DNA of 44,958 bases from positions 1 through 44,958 of the IMG/VR virus record IMGVR_UViG_3300044815_000084. The stretch is one strand, 5' to 3'. The position numbers and the translations under genes are program-made. The notes beneath the pieces were generated by a model, which was not told the origin of the DNA, did no database searches, and was given only the letters and a program-made list of their open reading frames with translations. Of the stretch, positions 36,727 to 44,191 are shown piece after piece. Within the stretch, counting starts at the first letter, position 1; each line of letters begins with the position of its first letter. The DNA is from a virus.

Positions 36727-38709
36727 CTAGACCGCTCCGACCTTGTATTTGGCTTCGAGGGCGGCGAGCTGAGAGTGCAGCGAGGAGTCGCCCGGTTTGT
36801 TCGCCGCTTCGGCTTTGGTTTCTTCACCAGGTCCGGCAATTTCCGTCCCGAGACGTTTGAGTTTGTTGACGTTCTGGCGGATCTGCTGAAGGGGGGTGAG
36901 TTCTTTCTTGGGCTTCGCTTCGCCTTTGCTCTTCTGACCTTCGGTGGTGGTCGGAGGCGTGGAGACGGCGCTGATGATCGCCGGGGCCGCGCTTTCGGTG
37001 AGCGAGCCGGTCGAGGACGTGGTGCCGGGGAGGGCGGTCGTTTCCTTGACCTTGATCCAGCCGCCCTTGTAATGCGGGCGGATGATCATCGAGAGGTTGG
37101 CGTGGGCGGAGACGGGAGTCCTCTCGACTTCGTCGGAGAAGTTGCCCGAGATCATTTCCCCGTTGCCCGCGTAGGTCGCCGTGTGTTCGCCGGAGAAGGT
37201 GAGGATGTCGCCCTTTTTGGCCTTGTCGATATCGGCTTCGCTGGTACCGACGACCGAGGCGTACTTGCCTTCCTGTCCCCATTCTTCGTATGAAGGCGTG
37301 TAGTTGGGGTTGGCCGGAAGTTCGGCGGTCTTGAAGCCTCGACGGGCGAGGTTGTTGGAGGCGAGGTTGGCGCACCACGGTTCGGTGACGGTGTTCAGTC
37401 CGAAGTTCTCGCCGAGACGTTGGATCTTCGCCCCGGTCTCCTGTTCGCCGATATTCGCTTCGAGCCACTGCACACCGGCCTCGGCCGTGGCCTTGACCTT
37501 GATCGTCTTCGAGGCAGGTTCTGCGCGGATGTCCGGCGGCGGGGGACCAACCTTCAGACCGAGGCTCTTGGCCTTCTTGATCGCGACCTTGTAGTTCTTG
37601 ACCGCCTGCGGGTCACCCGGCTTCACCTGCACTTCGCCGGACTGGAGGATCTTCTGAAGCATCGAGCCTTGGTAGTGACCGCCGTCCCAGGGAGATTCTT
37701 GGATCGCCGCGAGCTGAGCTTCGACCGACTGGCCCTTGGTTGCACGAACCCCGGCGTAGTTGCTGCTGGCGGTGTTGTTGAAGTTGGCGGCCGTAGCGGC
37801 TGCGCCTTCCTGCGGCGTCGAGAAGTGCTGGCCGGGTCCGAGGTTCAGGAAGTTGTTCTCGCCCTCGGCTTCGTAACCCGCTGCCGGTGAGCCTGCACCA
37901 TGGCCCTCCTCGGCGATCGACTGGATCGCGATGGTCTTCGGGTTGAGCCCGGTTTCCTTCGCGGTCTGTTCGATGAACTGCTTCTGGGCAGGGCCGAAAT
38001 CTCCGAGCAGTTCAGGCTTGGCTTTGGCGACCTGCCGCTTTGCGGTGACGAGTTGCCTGCGAGCCTGGACCCGTTCCTGTGGAGTCCCTTTGAGGCCGTT
38101 GGCTTCCGGTCCTTTGACCTGCTGGCCTGGTTCGGGAGCGCTCTGGGCCTGCTTGTCCTGCCGAGCTTCGGCTTTGCTCAGCGGCTTGCCACTCGCCAGC
38201 ACGGCCTTTTCAGCGGCGGTGTAGGTCGGAAGGGCGCGTTGGTGTTTCGCGACGGACACCGAAGGTTTCGTGGCTCCCGGCAGCGCCCGCGTGTGGGCGG
38301 CGACGGTGACGGGCTTCGGGGAAGCTGCTTTGTCGAGGAAGGCTTTGGAGACGTGGACTTCCCGCTTCGGAGCCAGTTCCGTGTCTCGCTGCCTGACGTA
38401 GGTCCTGACCTTCTGGACGCGGCGCTGAGAGTCCTTCTCACGCTGAAGTTCTCTGGTTCCCCGCGCGTTCAGCCTTTCGGCGCGCTGAGGAGTGACCTTC
38501 CCTGCGACGGGAGCTTGGTGATACGTGACCTGCCCCGTGGGAGAGACGGAGACCGTCGGAGCCGTGGCGGCGGTTACTTCGACACTCCCCGCCGCCTTGT
38601 TCCCACCCCCACCCTTCTGGGCCGTGGGACGGACTACCGGAGTCTTCGACGGGGCGACCTGGGTAGGCCTGCGGTTCCCCTTGGATGGGCCGAAGATCCG
38701 GGTGGCCAT
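36727..38709 (-). CDS. Virion-associated peptidoglycan hydrolase (lysozyme-like + CHAP/NlpC-like)
   Basis: 660 residues in three parts. Residues 1-230 are Ala/Lys/Gln/Pro-rich and unstructured. At about 240-350 is a lysozyme/glucosaminidase-like domain (FIEQTAKETGLNPKTIAIQSIAEEGHG with probable catalytic E268, then NFLNLG near 286-291). At about 405-545 is a CHAP/NlpC-type domain with Cys446 (EPWCANL) and His509 (GEHTATYAG). Two activities in one virion protein would open glycan and peptide bonds during entry. Placement before the large terminase, away from the other internal proteins, is unusual. Its N-terminal TVSVSPTGQVT resembles the giant ejection protein. Confidence 0.82.
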   Translation of the reverse strand: MATRIFGPSKGNRRPTQVAPSKTPVVRPTAQKGGGGNKAAGSVEVTAATAPTVSVSPTGQVTYHQAPVAGKVTPQRAERLNARGTRELQREKDSQRRVQKVRTYVRQRDTELAPKREVHVSKAFLDKAASPKPVTVAAHTRALPGATKPSVSVAKHQRALPTYTAAEKAVLASGKPLSKAEARQDKQAQSAPEPGQQVKGPEANGLKGTPQERVQARRQLVTAKRQVAKAKPELLGDFGPAQKQFIEQTAKETGLNPKTIAIQSIAEEGHGAGSPAAGYEAEGENNFLNLGPGQHFSTPQEGAAATAANFNNTASSNYAGVRATKGQSVEAQLAAIQESPWDGGHYQGSMLQKILQSGEVQVKPGDPQAVKNYKVAIKKAKSLGLKVGPPPPDIRAEPASKTIKVKATAEAGVQWLEANIGEQETGAKIQRLGENFGLNTVTEPWCANLASNNLARRGFKTAELPANPNYTPSYEEWGQEGKYASVVGTSEADIDKAKKGDILTFSGEHTATYAGNGEMISGNFSDEVERTPVSAHANLSMIIRPHYKGGWIKVKETTALPGTTSSTGSLTESAAPAIISAVSTPPTTTEGQKSKGEAKPKKELTPLQQIRQNVNKLKRLGTEIAGPGEETKAEAANKPGDSSLHSQLAALEAKYKVGAV

Positions 38710-38712
38710 GGA

Positions 38713-38919
38713 CTACGCCGAGACGCCGGTTTCAGCTTCGCGTTCGCGCTGCCGTTTCCGTTCGCCGGGAAGTTTGCCGGTATAGGCTTTGCTGCCCTCG
38801 GCGGCGATGCGCGCGGGACCAGGGCGTCCCTGGTTTTTCGTCGCTCCGACACTGTTCTGGCCCTGGTGCATCCGCTGCTGGGGTTCACCGATCATCTTCG
38901 CTGCGATTCCTTTTGCCAC
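38713..38919 (-). CDS. Small basic protein, 68 aa
   Basis: GTG start with AAAGGAG 7 nt upstream. Rich in Gly, Arg and Gln, with GRPGPARIAAEGSKAYTG. Probably disordered and nucleic-acid- or head-associated. Sits between a short coiled-coil gene and the virion hydrolase. Confidence 0.55.
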   Translation of the reverse strand: MAKGIAAKMIGEPQQRMHQGQNSVGATKNQGRPGPARIAAEGSKAYTGKLPGERKRQREREAETGVSA

Positions 38920-38938
38920 GGTCCTGCTCCTTTGTCGT

Positions 38939-39232
38939 TTAGTCGATTTCCAAGATCCCCCTCGCCCTACGGTCTGCCTCATCGGTGGGGAAGCCTTTTG
39001 CTTCGAAGAGCTTGCGCTGGGACTCCAGTTCTCTGTCCACGGTCACGGGCGCCTCGATGTAACGGGGTGCCGCAGGCGTCGAGGAGGGATCGATCATCTT
39101 CTGATCGGGCTCGTAGAAGTCCTTGGTCAACTCGTGAATCTGGGAGAGGACCGCTTCGACCCTCTCCTTCTCCGCTCGTTCGTCGGAGATCAGACCGGCG
39201 ACCATCTGCTCGAGAGCCTTAGGAATCTGCAT
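38939..39232 (-). CDS. Hypothetical protein, 97 aa
   Basis: Start with GGGAGGA 5 nt upstream, inside the regulator gene. A helical N-terminus (ALEQMVAGLISDERAEKERVEAVLSQI), then a Pro-rich linker and a helical C-terminus. Second gene of the late operon; function unknown. Confidence 0.6.
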   Translation of the reverse strand: MQIPKALEQMVAGLISDERAEKERVEAVLSQIHELTKDFYEPDQKMIDPSSTPAAPRYIEAPVTVDRELESQRKLFEAKGFPTDEADRRARGILEID

Positions 39233-39566
39233 CGAGTTCCTCCCGGACCTTCCGTTCAGCGAACTGGAGCGGCAGATGCCCGTGGCGTTGTCTCGCCAGC
39301 GTGGTTATTTCCTTCGCACCCATCTGAGCTTCCGAAGTACCGGCGACGACCTCGACGACGGTCTCAGGGGTCATCTCGCGAGCCGCTGCTTTCACTCGGG
39401 CTCTAGAGGGATCGTCCTTGATCGGCCAGAGCGCCAGCGCCGCTTCACGGAGCAACGAGGCGACGGACTGTTCGCGGCCCTTGGCCATCTTCGCCAGCCG
39501 TTCATATTCGGAACTCGGGAGACGCATCTCAAAGCGCTTGTCCTTGTCCATTACGTAAACGTACAT
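39219..39566 (-). CDS. Ribbon-helix-helix regulator, 115 aa
   Basis: The start at 39566 or, five codons in, at 39551 (MDKDKRF); neither has a ribosome-binding site, which may again mean leaderless start. Residues about 8-52 (KDKRFEMRLPSSEYERLAKMAKGREQSVASLLREAALALW) are a ribbon-helix-helix (CopG/Arc) DNA-binding fold. It is first in the late operon, with palindromes just upstream, so it probably controls its own promoter and late genes. The C-terminal 60 residues are helical and basic. Confidence 0.75.
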   Translation of the reverse strand: MYVYVMDKDKRFEMRLPSSEYERLAKMAKGREQSVASLLREAALALWPIKDDPSRARVKAAAREMTPETVVEVVAGTSEAQMGAKEITTLARQRHGHLPLQFAERKVREELDADS

Positions 39567-39801
39567 CTTGAGTAAGACAGACTGAGATTATGTACGTACA
39601 AGACTGGTAGGGCTGAAATTCCGCATGTGGGACGCATATCTATGAATCAGGCGCCGAGTCTTCGAGCCACTCCCCCGTCCCCCTTGGCCTGATTCAGGCA
39701 CGGATGGTTCGGGATCGGTTCGAGGTTCAGACATCCACGTAGACACGACTGGCAGGTAGATGGCTTGCTAGAGCCATGTACGTGCAGTGATGTGCACTGC
39801 A
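39551..39801. promoter_or_regulatory. Palindromic operator candidates upstream of the late operon
   Basis: TTACGTAA (39551-39558) overlaps the internal ATG; TGTACGTACA is a perfect palindrome at 39591-39600. TGTACGT recurs, as its complement ACGTACA, at 39559-39565, and again at 39777-39783, the last abutting TGCAGTG/CACTGCA (39783-39801). A CATAAT next to the second palindrome on the minus strand could be a -10. These sites suit autoregulation by the ribbon-helix-helix protein. Confidence 0.5.
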
Positions 39802-40075
39802 TGAGTGCAAGACAGACGGTCTTGACGTCACCGCAGTTGGCGCTGTGTGCGTGTGGTGGATGCGCTACCGCAATGGCGCTTAGGACCCACCGCAGACGAC
39901 TATCGATGCCCATCAACAGCGCTGACACAGACGACTACAGCAATGGATCTACTGATCCAGAACGTACGAAGAAGAAGGTTGGGATGGACTACCAGGCGTT
40001 GCGCTCTACCTTGAACGCTTCTCGTCTGTCGATGGGTGCGAGAGACGAAGACGTTGCGGCTGAAGTGCGGTCGAG
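39567..40075. other. About 500-nt gap with regulatory palindromes and no well-supported gene
   Basis: Between the ribbon-helix-helix gene and the gene at 40076 lies about 0.5 kb of less gene-like sequence. It holds the palindromes described separately. A minus-strand frame (39647-39928) ends in a Cys-rich segment with LNLEPIPN resembling the end of phage HNH nucleases, possibly a decayed gene. A plus-strand frame ends at 40079 (57 codons from 39906) and overlaps the stop of 40076-40297. Neither is firm. Confidence 0.5.
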
Positions 40076-40297
40076 CTAAGCCTTGAACTGCTCGACTACC
40101 AACCGTGCTCGCTGTACTCGACTGTCGGTTGCCTTGTAACTGTCGGGCATCCCGGCGTCATCGGCGAGGGAAAGAAGGTCTTCGGCCAGCTTGAGAGCGA
40201 CGGAGGCGGGAGCCCAACGTGAGTCGCCGTCCAAGGAACCGCCCTCATAGAAGTTGTGGATCTCCTCGGCGGTCGGAATGTCACTCAGCGGCTTCAT
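40076..40297 (-). CDS. Hypothetical protein, 73 aa
   Basis: A helical, acidic protein (MKPLSDIPTAEEIHNFYEGG). Last gene of the accessory operon before the gap. A 54-nt space separates it from the next gene upstream. Unknown function. Confidence 0.6.
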   Translation of the reverse strand: MKPLSDIPTAEEIHNFYEGGSLDGDSRWAPASVALKLAEDLLSLADDAGMPDSYKATDSRVQRARLVVEQFKA

Positions 40298-40351
40298 ACG
40301 CCCGATCCTAAGGGCCAGGGAGGATCGTCTGGATGTAAGGGCATGTGGGAT

Positions 40352-40774
40352 TCAGGACGAAATTCCGAGTAGCTGCTGGAGGCGCGGGATCTCTTCTTCT
40401 GCACCGATGCGGCCGTAGACGGAGCCACCGACCGGATGCGGGAGATGGTCGTAGTCCCAGATGACCTTTTGCAGTCGCTCGACCTCAGCATTCAATCCCG
40501 ACCGCAGGATTCTCAACTTCTTTTCGGCTTCATCTCGCTCAGCACAGACGGTCTCGAAGACATCCATGTCGACGCTACTGGTGACTGGCTCGATCACGGG
40601 CGTTGTCTCCTCCAATTTGAGGGGCTGCCGGGTGCGAGCGGTTCCAAAATCCCCGTCGTTGATCTCATCTGCCGACCAAGTCGTTTCCCACGTATCGCGA
40701 TCTGGTAGGTCGTCGACCACTTCGGCTTCGATGATAGGCCCAACGCGCTTGATGATGCGGATCGACTGAGCCAT
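40352..40774 (-). CDS. Coiled-coil protein sharing a segment with the gene at 5512-6135
   Basis: 140 residues. The C-terminal half has KKLRILRSGLNAEVERL and RLQQLL, matched in the 207-aa protein at 5512-6135 in the same order. The N-terminal half is a beta/acidic region (IKRVGPIIEAEVVDDLPDRDTW). Its ATG is directly preceded by the TAG of the putative small terminase. The shared segment implies duplication of a domain within the phage. Confidence 0.65.
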   Translation of the reverse strand: MAQSIRIIKRVGPIIEAEVVDDLPDRDTWETTWSADEINDGDFGTARTRQPLKLEETTPVIEPVTSSVDMDVFETVCAERDEAEKKLRILRSGLNAEVERLQKVIWDYDHLPHPVGGSVYGRIGAEEEIPRLQQLLGISS

Positions 40775-41314
40775 CTACGCGTTCGACTCCTCCAACTCGT
40801 GTATCGGTTCCTCCACTGCTTCGCCTTCGATGCTGAGCTTCACGCCGTGGCGTTCCATCAAGGCTTTCTGGAGGTCGGGGAAGTCGAGGCGCGTGATCTG
40901 CGTGGGACGGCCGCCGATCGCCATCGCTTTGCCGAGGGAGATGTCGAAGCTGACCGCGGACTCGTGCATGACCTTGATCAGGTCTGCGTCCTTCATCGCC
41001 TTGATCATCTGCTCGTCGTCCAGGCGCTCTGACAGCTCGCTGGCGGCTTTCGACCACAGGCCTACGGCAGACTCTGCCAACCCCAGCGCGTTGTCCTCCA
41101 TGGCGCCGTAGACGGTCCCTGAAAGCTCGGACTTGACCTGTTGATGGAGGTCGCGTTTTGCCGTGTACGCCCAGTACTTGACGGTGGCGTAGGGGACGAT
41201 GACCTCTGGATGGCTCTCCTGGAGGCGTGCGTAAGGCTTTGGTTTGGCGGAGGCCAGCACAAAGAGCGCGAGAGCTTCACGCTGTTCTGAGTCGCTATAG
41301 GGGCTACCGGGCAT
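40775..41314 (-). CDS. Putative terminase small subunit / helix-turn-helix protein
   Basis: 179 residues. The N-terminal 60 residues (ESHPEVIVPYATVKYWAYTAKRDLHQQV) form a likely helix-turn-helix; the middle is helical and acidic, and the C-terminal part has SIEGEAVEEPIHELEES. DNA-binding N-terminus with a helical oligomerisation region and acidic tail is the layout of small terminases, but it is far from the large subunit and no family signature is certain. Alternatively a DNA-binding regulator. Confidence 0.4.
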   Translation of the reverse strand: MPGSPYSDSEQREALALFVLASAKPKPYARLQESHPEVIVPYATVKYWAYTAKRDLHQQVKSELSGTVYGAMEDNALGLAESAVGLWSKAASELSERLDDEQMIKAMKDADLIKVMHESAVSFDISLGKAMAIGGRPTQITRLDFPDLQKALMERHGVKLSIEGEAVEEPIHELEESNA

Positions 41315-41512
41315 CTAGTTCTCGTTGCGACCGATGATGTCTTTGAAGGGAGCGGAATACGCGGCGATGAGCGGCGAGACGGTGCGTGGATCGATGCGCT
41401 TGCCGGTGACATCGACGAACTGCGTGCCGTAGAGATAGGAGTCGCGGAAGAGCTTCTTCGCGTTCTCGACTTCAGCCTTGGCGAACTCGATTTCCTCGTC
41501 GTGCTTGCTCAT
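41315..41512 (-). CDS. Hypothetical protein, 65 aa
   Basis: A small charged protein (MSKHDEEIEFAKAEV), helical at both ends with a central strand (YLYGTQFVDVTGKRI). TAG is followed directly by the ATG of the next gene. No motif. Confidence 0.6.
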   Translation of the reverse strand: MSKHDEEIEFAKAEVENAKKLFRDSYLYGTQFVDVTGKRIDPRTVSPLIAAYSAPFKDIIGRNEN

Positions 41513-41706
41513 CTGTGGCGCTTTACCTCTCGGAGTCGTTTGAGTTCGGCGTCTACTTGCTCCGTGGTGGGATGGCGACCGAGATCCGCGAAGGAGACGA
41601 GATTGTTCATTTCCCAGGCGAACGCGGCGAAGTCTCGCTCTGCGCCTTTCATCTCTTCGGCGAAAGCCTTCTCGAAGGCTGATTCAGCCATAGCGAGTTC
41701 AGCCAC
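41509..41706 (-). CDS. Hypothetical coiled-coil protein, 65 aa
   Basis: Acidic at the start and basic at the end (LKRLREVKRHR), helical. Overlaps both neighbours. No recognised family; supported by packing and coding sense only. Confidence 0.55.
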   Translation of the reverse strand: MAELAMAESAFEKAFAEEMKGAERDFAAFAWEMNNLVSFADLGRHPTTEQVDAELKRLREVKRHR

Positions 41707-42226
41707 CCGAGCTAATCACCGCGTCAGCGGGTCCGGCAGGGCTGATGGGAAGTATGCCAGCTACGGACGACGTTTTCGCTGCAAGGGAGCGGGAATGACG
41801 AGCAATCGCACGTTCGGCACGCGATGAACTGCCCACACGCTGTTCCTTGCGCACGGTTTTGGCTTCGTGGCGATGTTCTGCACGGATCAGACGAGATCCG
41901 TAGTCGTTGACTTCGCACAGTAGTTCTTCGTACTTTTCATCCACGCGCTCAGGCTCCGTCTCGTAGCTGCCGTCCTCGAGCCTCACACCGTTGATCCCGA
42001 TCATCGGTAGAAACGGATCGTCGTCGACCCTGACGGTCGCCTTGGTTTCATACGGGGAACGCTTCAGACGCTCCACACGGACCGAGAAGAGCTTTTCGTC
42101 GTCCTTGTTCACGACCTTGTACCGCTTGCCGTTACGTGGGCTGGGAGCGTCTTCAGGCCAGATGATCTCCACCATCGCTCCCTTGGCCTTGTATAAACGT
42201 TCGCGATCGGTCTTCTTCAGCTTCAT
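41699..42226 (-). CDS. Hypothetical protein, 175 aa
   Basis: The N-terminal 100 residues look like a beta-rich domain (KGAMVEIIWPEDAPSPRNG... LFSVRVERLKRSPYETKATVRVDDD), followed by an Arg/Ser/Ala-rich, helical tail (RVGSSSRAERAIARHSRSLAAKT). The basic tail may bind DNA. It overlaps the next gene by 8 nt and the upstream one by 1 nt. Confidence 0.65.
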   Translation of the reverse strand: MKLKKTDRERLYKAKGAMVEIIWPEDAPSPRNGKRYKVVNKDDEKLFSVRVERLKRSPYETKATVRVDDDPFLPMIGINGVRLEDGSYETEPERVDEKYEELLCEVNDYGSRLIRAEHRHEAKTVRKEQRVGSSSRAERAIARHSRSLAAKTSSVAGILPISPAGPADAVISSGG

Positions 42227-42444
42227 CAGCTCTCTTCTCTCTCTTTTTGCCCGGGAATAGTCCAGTCCACGGCGTTGAGGGCGGCGACGATGAGCGGGAC
42301 GCGGCGCTCGACCTCATCATGTTCCACGTCATCGAAGTCCACGTAGATCATCTGCGGGTAGAAGCCGTCGCTCGGTCCTTCAAGCTGGATCGTCTTGTCG
42401 GCGCCTGCGTCGTACGGGAGCGCTTTCCAGTCTCCGTCGCTCAT
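42226..42444 (-). CDS. Hypothetical protein, 72 aa
   Basis: ATG at 42444 with GGGAGAG about 4 nt upstream (MSDGDWKALPYDAG). Acidic, with a strand segment (FYPQMIYVDFDD). Unknown function; part of the coupled accessory block. Confidence 0.6.
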   Translation of the reverse strand: MSDGDWKALPYDAGADKTIQLEGPSDGFYPQMIYVDFDDVEHDEVERRVPLIVAALNAVDWTIPGQKEREES

Positions 42445-42626
42445 GCGTCTCTCCCTGCTTTGTCTTGTTCCCCGGATATAACGACGGTGCTTCGAAGGCA
42501 GAAGGGGTCGCCACACGTCCAGCCGCGTATCGTCCATCCCAAGGGGCCGAAACGGGAGGCTGACGTGTGGCAGCAATGGCAGCGCAGCTTGGGGTCCGTC
42601 GTGTATTTCGTCTGCTTTTCACCCAC
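42441..42626 (-). CDS. Small zinc-finger protein, 61 aa
   Basis: GTG start at 42626 with GAGGAGGG 5-7 nt upstream. CHCC near residue 16 and a later C-x4-C pair around FC suggest a zinc site, with tryptophans between. A competing frame upstream is Arg-rich shadow. Overlaps the next gene by ATGA. Confidence 0.6.
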   Translation of the reverse strand: MGEKQTKYTTDPKLRCHCCHTSASRFGPLGWTIRGWTCGDPFCLRSTVVISGEQDKAGRDA

Positions 42627-42975
42627 CGGAGCCCTCCTCTTTGGAGAAGGCGGCGTCCAGTGCTGCGATGACGACGACCTCAGCAAGTTCACGAGCGCGA
42701 TCCTCAACATAGGTGCCGCCGTAGTAGTGGATTTCAGCGTTGCCGGGATCGAGCCGCTCGGCTGCTTCCTTCAACGCCTCACCGCTGGTCAGTCGCTCCC
42801 TGATGACCTGTAGGGGCAGATAGCGTTCGAACGGAACGTCGGGCGTCGAGCCAGCGTTCAGGAGTACCAAGCGTTCTGCTCGGTCCTTGAACCCCCGCTT
42901 CTCGGCTCCGACAACATCGGCGATGACAACCTCCGGCCATGGCTTCTCTCCGGTGTCCTTTGAGTCAGGCGGCAT
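42619..42975 (-). CDS. Hypothetical protein, 118 aa
   Basis: Start at 42975 (MPPDSKDTGEKPWPEVV). A mostly helical, acidic protein (LKEAAERLDPGNAEIHYYGGTYVEDRARELAEVV). Overlaps the coiled-coil gene upstream by 11 nt. No motif. Confidence 0.6.
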   Translation of the reverse strand: MPPDSKDTGEKPWPEVVIADVVGAEKRGFKDRAERLVLLNAGSTPDVPFERYLPLQVIRERLTSGEALKEAAERLDPGNAEIHYYGGTYVEDRARELAEVVVIAALDAAFSKEEGSGG

Positions 42976-43282
42976 GTGGCTCGGTTTCCTTGTCGCTGTC
43001 TTCGGGAGCGTCGGGCTGGAACGTGGCTTCTTCCAGTTCACGCTCGGCCCTGAACGCCCGTTGCCGCCAGCGCTCGGTGTTGGCGTGGAGAAGCTGGACG
43101 CGCTCCTGTAGGTCGAGCCAGCGCTTGTCGAACTTCCCGACGCCGATCTGCTGGCTGTTCGGCCGCTCGATCCCGTAGTCGTCGAGCAGGGTGTGCGTAC
43201 TCGCGTACTGCTTCGTCACACGCCGCTGCGCTTCCCTCTCGGCGTTCGGTCCAGCTTGCATCGCCTGCGTCTCGTTACTCAT
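42965..43282 (-). CDS. Coiled-coil hypothetical protein, 105 aa
   Basis: Helical with heptads (KRWLDLQERVQLLHANTERWRQRAFRAERELEEATF) and an acidic tail. Directly follows the adenine methyltransferase with an 8-nt overlap. Function unknown; it may be an accessory of the methyltransferase only by position. Confidence 0.6.
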   Translation of the reverse strand: MSNETQAMQAGPNAEREAQRRVTKQYASTHTLLDDYGIERPNSQQIGVGKFDKRWLDLQERVQLLHANTERWRQRAFRAERELEEATFQPDAPEDSDKETEPHAA

Positions 43283-43844
43283 CGTTCGTCTCCTCTTCTC
43301 CAGCTACCCCCTGGTATGGAGGGGTGTGGTCTTTGGGTTGCCCTACGGGAAGCGAGACGCCGAGGCCGCAGTTGAGGACGGCTCGGGCACACTCGGCACC
43401 GAAGGCGATAAGCATCGATCCGTTGGCGGCGTTGTGACCCTTGCGCTCTCTACCGGCGCCGTCGATAAAGCTGAGACGGCCGCGGATCAGGCAGATGGCA
43501 GAGGCTCGGGTGATGGCGTCCTGGCACCACTTCGCATCGGCGCGGTTGAACACGAGCGCGATGCCGTCGCCGTGGTCCGCCAACTTCGCCACCCACGCGG
43601 CGGCTTCGCGACCGTAGGGAGGATTGAGCCAGACCCGACCGAACCACGGCGCTTCGAGTCCGTCGCCGGGGAGGCAGATCCTCTCGGCAGTCGGGAGCCA
43701 TGGTGCGGCAGGCGGCATCGGAGCGCAAGGGTCGAGGTCGAAGCCGATTCCCAGGGCGTCGAATATCTCCGGAGGCGTCCACCACTCGATCGAGGACCCC
43801 GAGTTGAGCGCGCCACCCATTCCGATTTCAGGAGTCGTAGCCAT
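43275..43844 (-). CDS. Phage-type DNA N6-adenine methyltransferase
   Basis: 189 residues of the phage Dam type. WWTPPEIFDAL near 21-31 and FDLDPCA near 36-42 form the first motifs, NPPYG at about 74-78 is the catalytic motif IV, and an SAM-binding strand region follows. It methylates the N6 of adenine in DNA, probably to resist host restriction or to mark phage DNA. With the C5 enzyme the phage carries two base modifications. No restriction partner is nearby. Confidence 0.9.
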   Translation of the reverse strand: MATTPEIGMGGALNSGSSIEWWTPPEIFDALGIGFDLDPCAPMPPAAPWLPTAERICLPGDGLEAPWFGRVWLNPPYGREAAAWVAKLADHGDGIALVFNRADAKWCQDAITRASAICLIRGRLSFIDGAGRERKGHNAANGSMLIAFGAECARAVLNCGLGVSLPVGQPKDHTPPYQGVAGEEETNDE

Positions 43845-44018
43845 CTACTGCTCTCCCCTACTGGTCAGCTTCAGCTTCATGAAGCGCCTTGCGTTCTCCA
43901 GGTCGGCTCCGGTAGGGAGCGGCGAGGGAGACGGATGCTCGGCGGGGATCACCGGTGCAGGGCGCGTCTCTCCGGCTCGTACGATGAAGGAGCGGCGTGA
44001 TCTCGCGGGCAGCTTCAT
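43845..44018 (-). CDS. Small basic protein, 57 aa
   Basis: ATG at 44018 overlapping the preceding TGA (ATGA), and TAG directly before the methyltransferase ATG. Basic at the start (MKLPARSRRSFIVRAGETRP), Pro/Ser-rich, with a helical C-terminus. Not a known family, but the packing supports it. Confidence 0.6.
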   Translation of the reverse strand: MKLPARSRRSFIVRAGETRPAPVIPAEHPSPSPLPTGADLENARRFMKLKLTSRGEQ

Positions 44019-44191
44019 GGCTCTTCCCTACTGGTCTCGGGCTGGGCCTCTCGGTGGGCCTCCGTCTCATGCTCCATCCACTGCGAGAGGGCGTGGGAGC
44101 GGAACGCCTCAAGGAGGCCGGTCCACCCGCAGGTACACCACGGCAAGAACCACTGGCCGTCCGGCTCGCAGCGGAATTCGTGGCCGCTCAC
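44015..44191 (-). CDS. Small zinc-knuckle protein with QPET tail, 58 aa
   Basis: GTG start at 44191 (GTGA overlap). Sequence starts MSGHEFRCEPDGQWFLPWCTCGW; the CTC and earlier C suggest a metal site. The tail AHREAQPETSREEP shares AQPET with the gene at 44390-44782. Shorter than a usual ORF cutoff; coupled in both directions. Confidence 0.6.
   Translation of the reverse strand: MSGHEFRCEPDGQWFLPWCTCGWTGLLEAFRSHALSQWMEHETEAHREAQPETSREEP

Noticed and set aside
35278-37293. Plus-strand frame of 671 codons opposite the large terminase and hydrolase
   Set aside because: Shadow of two strong genes with Walker and catalytic motifs on the other strand; the translation is Arg/Gly/Asp-rich and unstructured.
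39690-39760. tRNA-like GGTTCGAGGTTC segment
   Set aside because: Only the T-arm-like string is present; acceptor and anticodon stems cannot be formed. No tRNA gene was seen elsewhere in the window.
39647-39928. Minus-strand frame of 93 codons ending with a cysteine-rich LNLEPIPN segment
   Set aside because: The end resembles an HNH nuclease tail, but the HNH core is not complete and no start signal is visible; at most a decayed remnant.
39906-40079. Plus-strand frame of 57 codons (MPINSADTDDY)
   Set aside because: No ribosome-binding site or clear promoter, overlaps the end of the minus-strand gene at 40076; kept only as a note.
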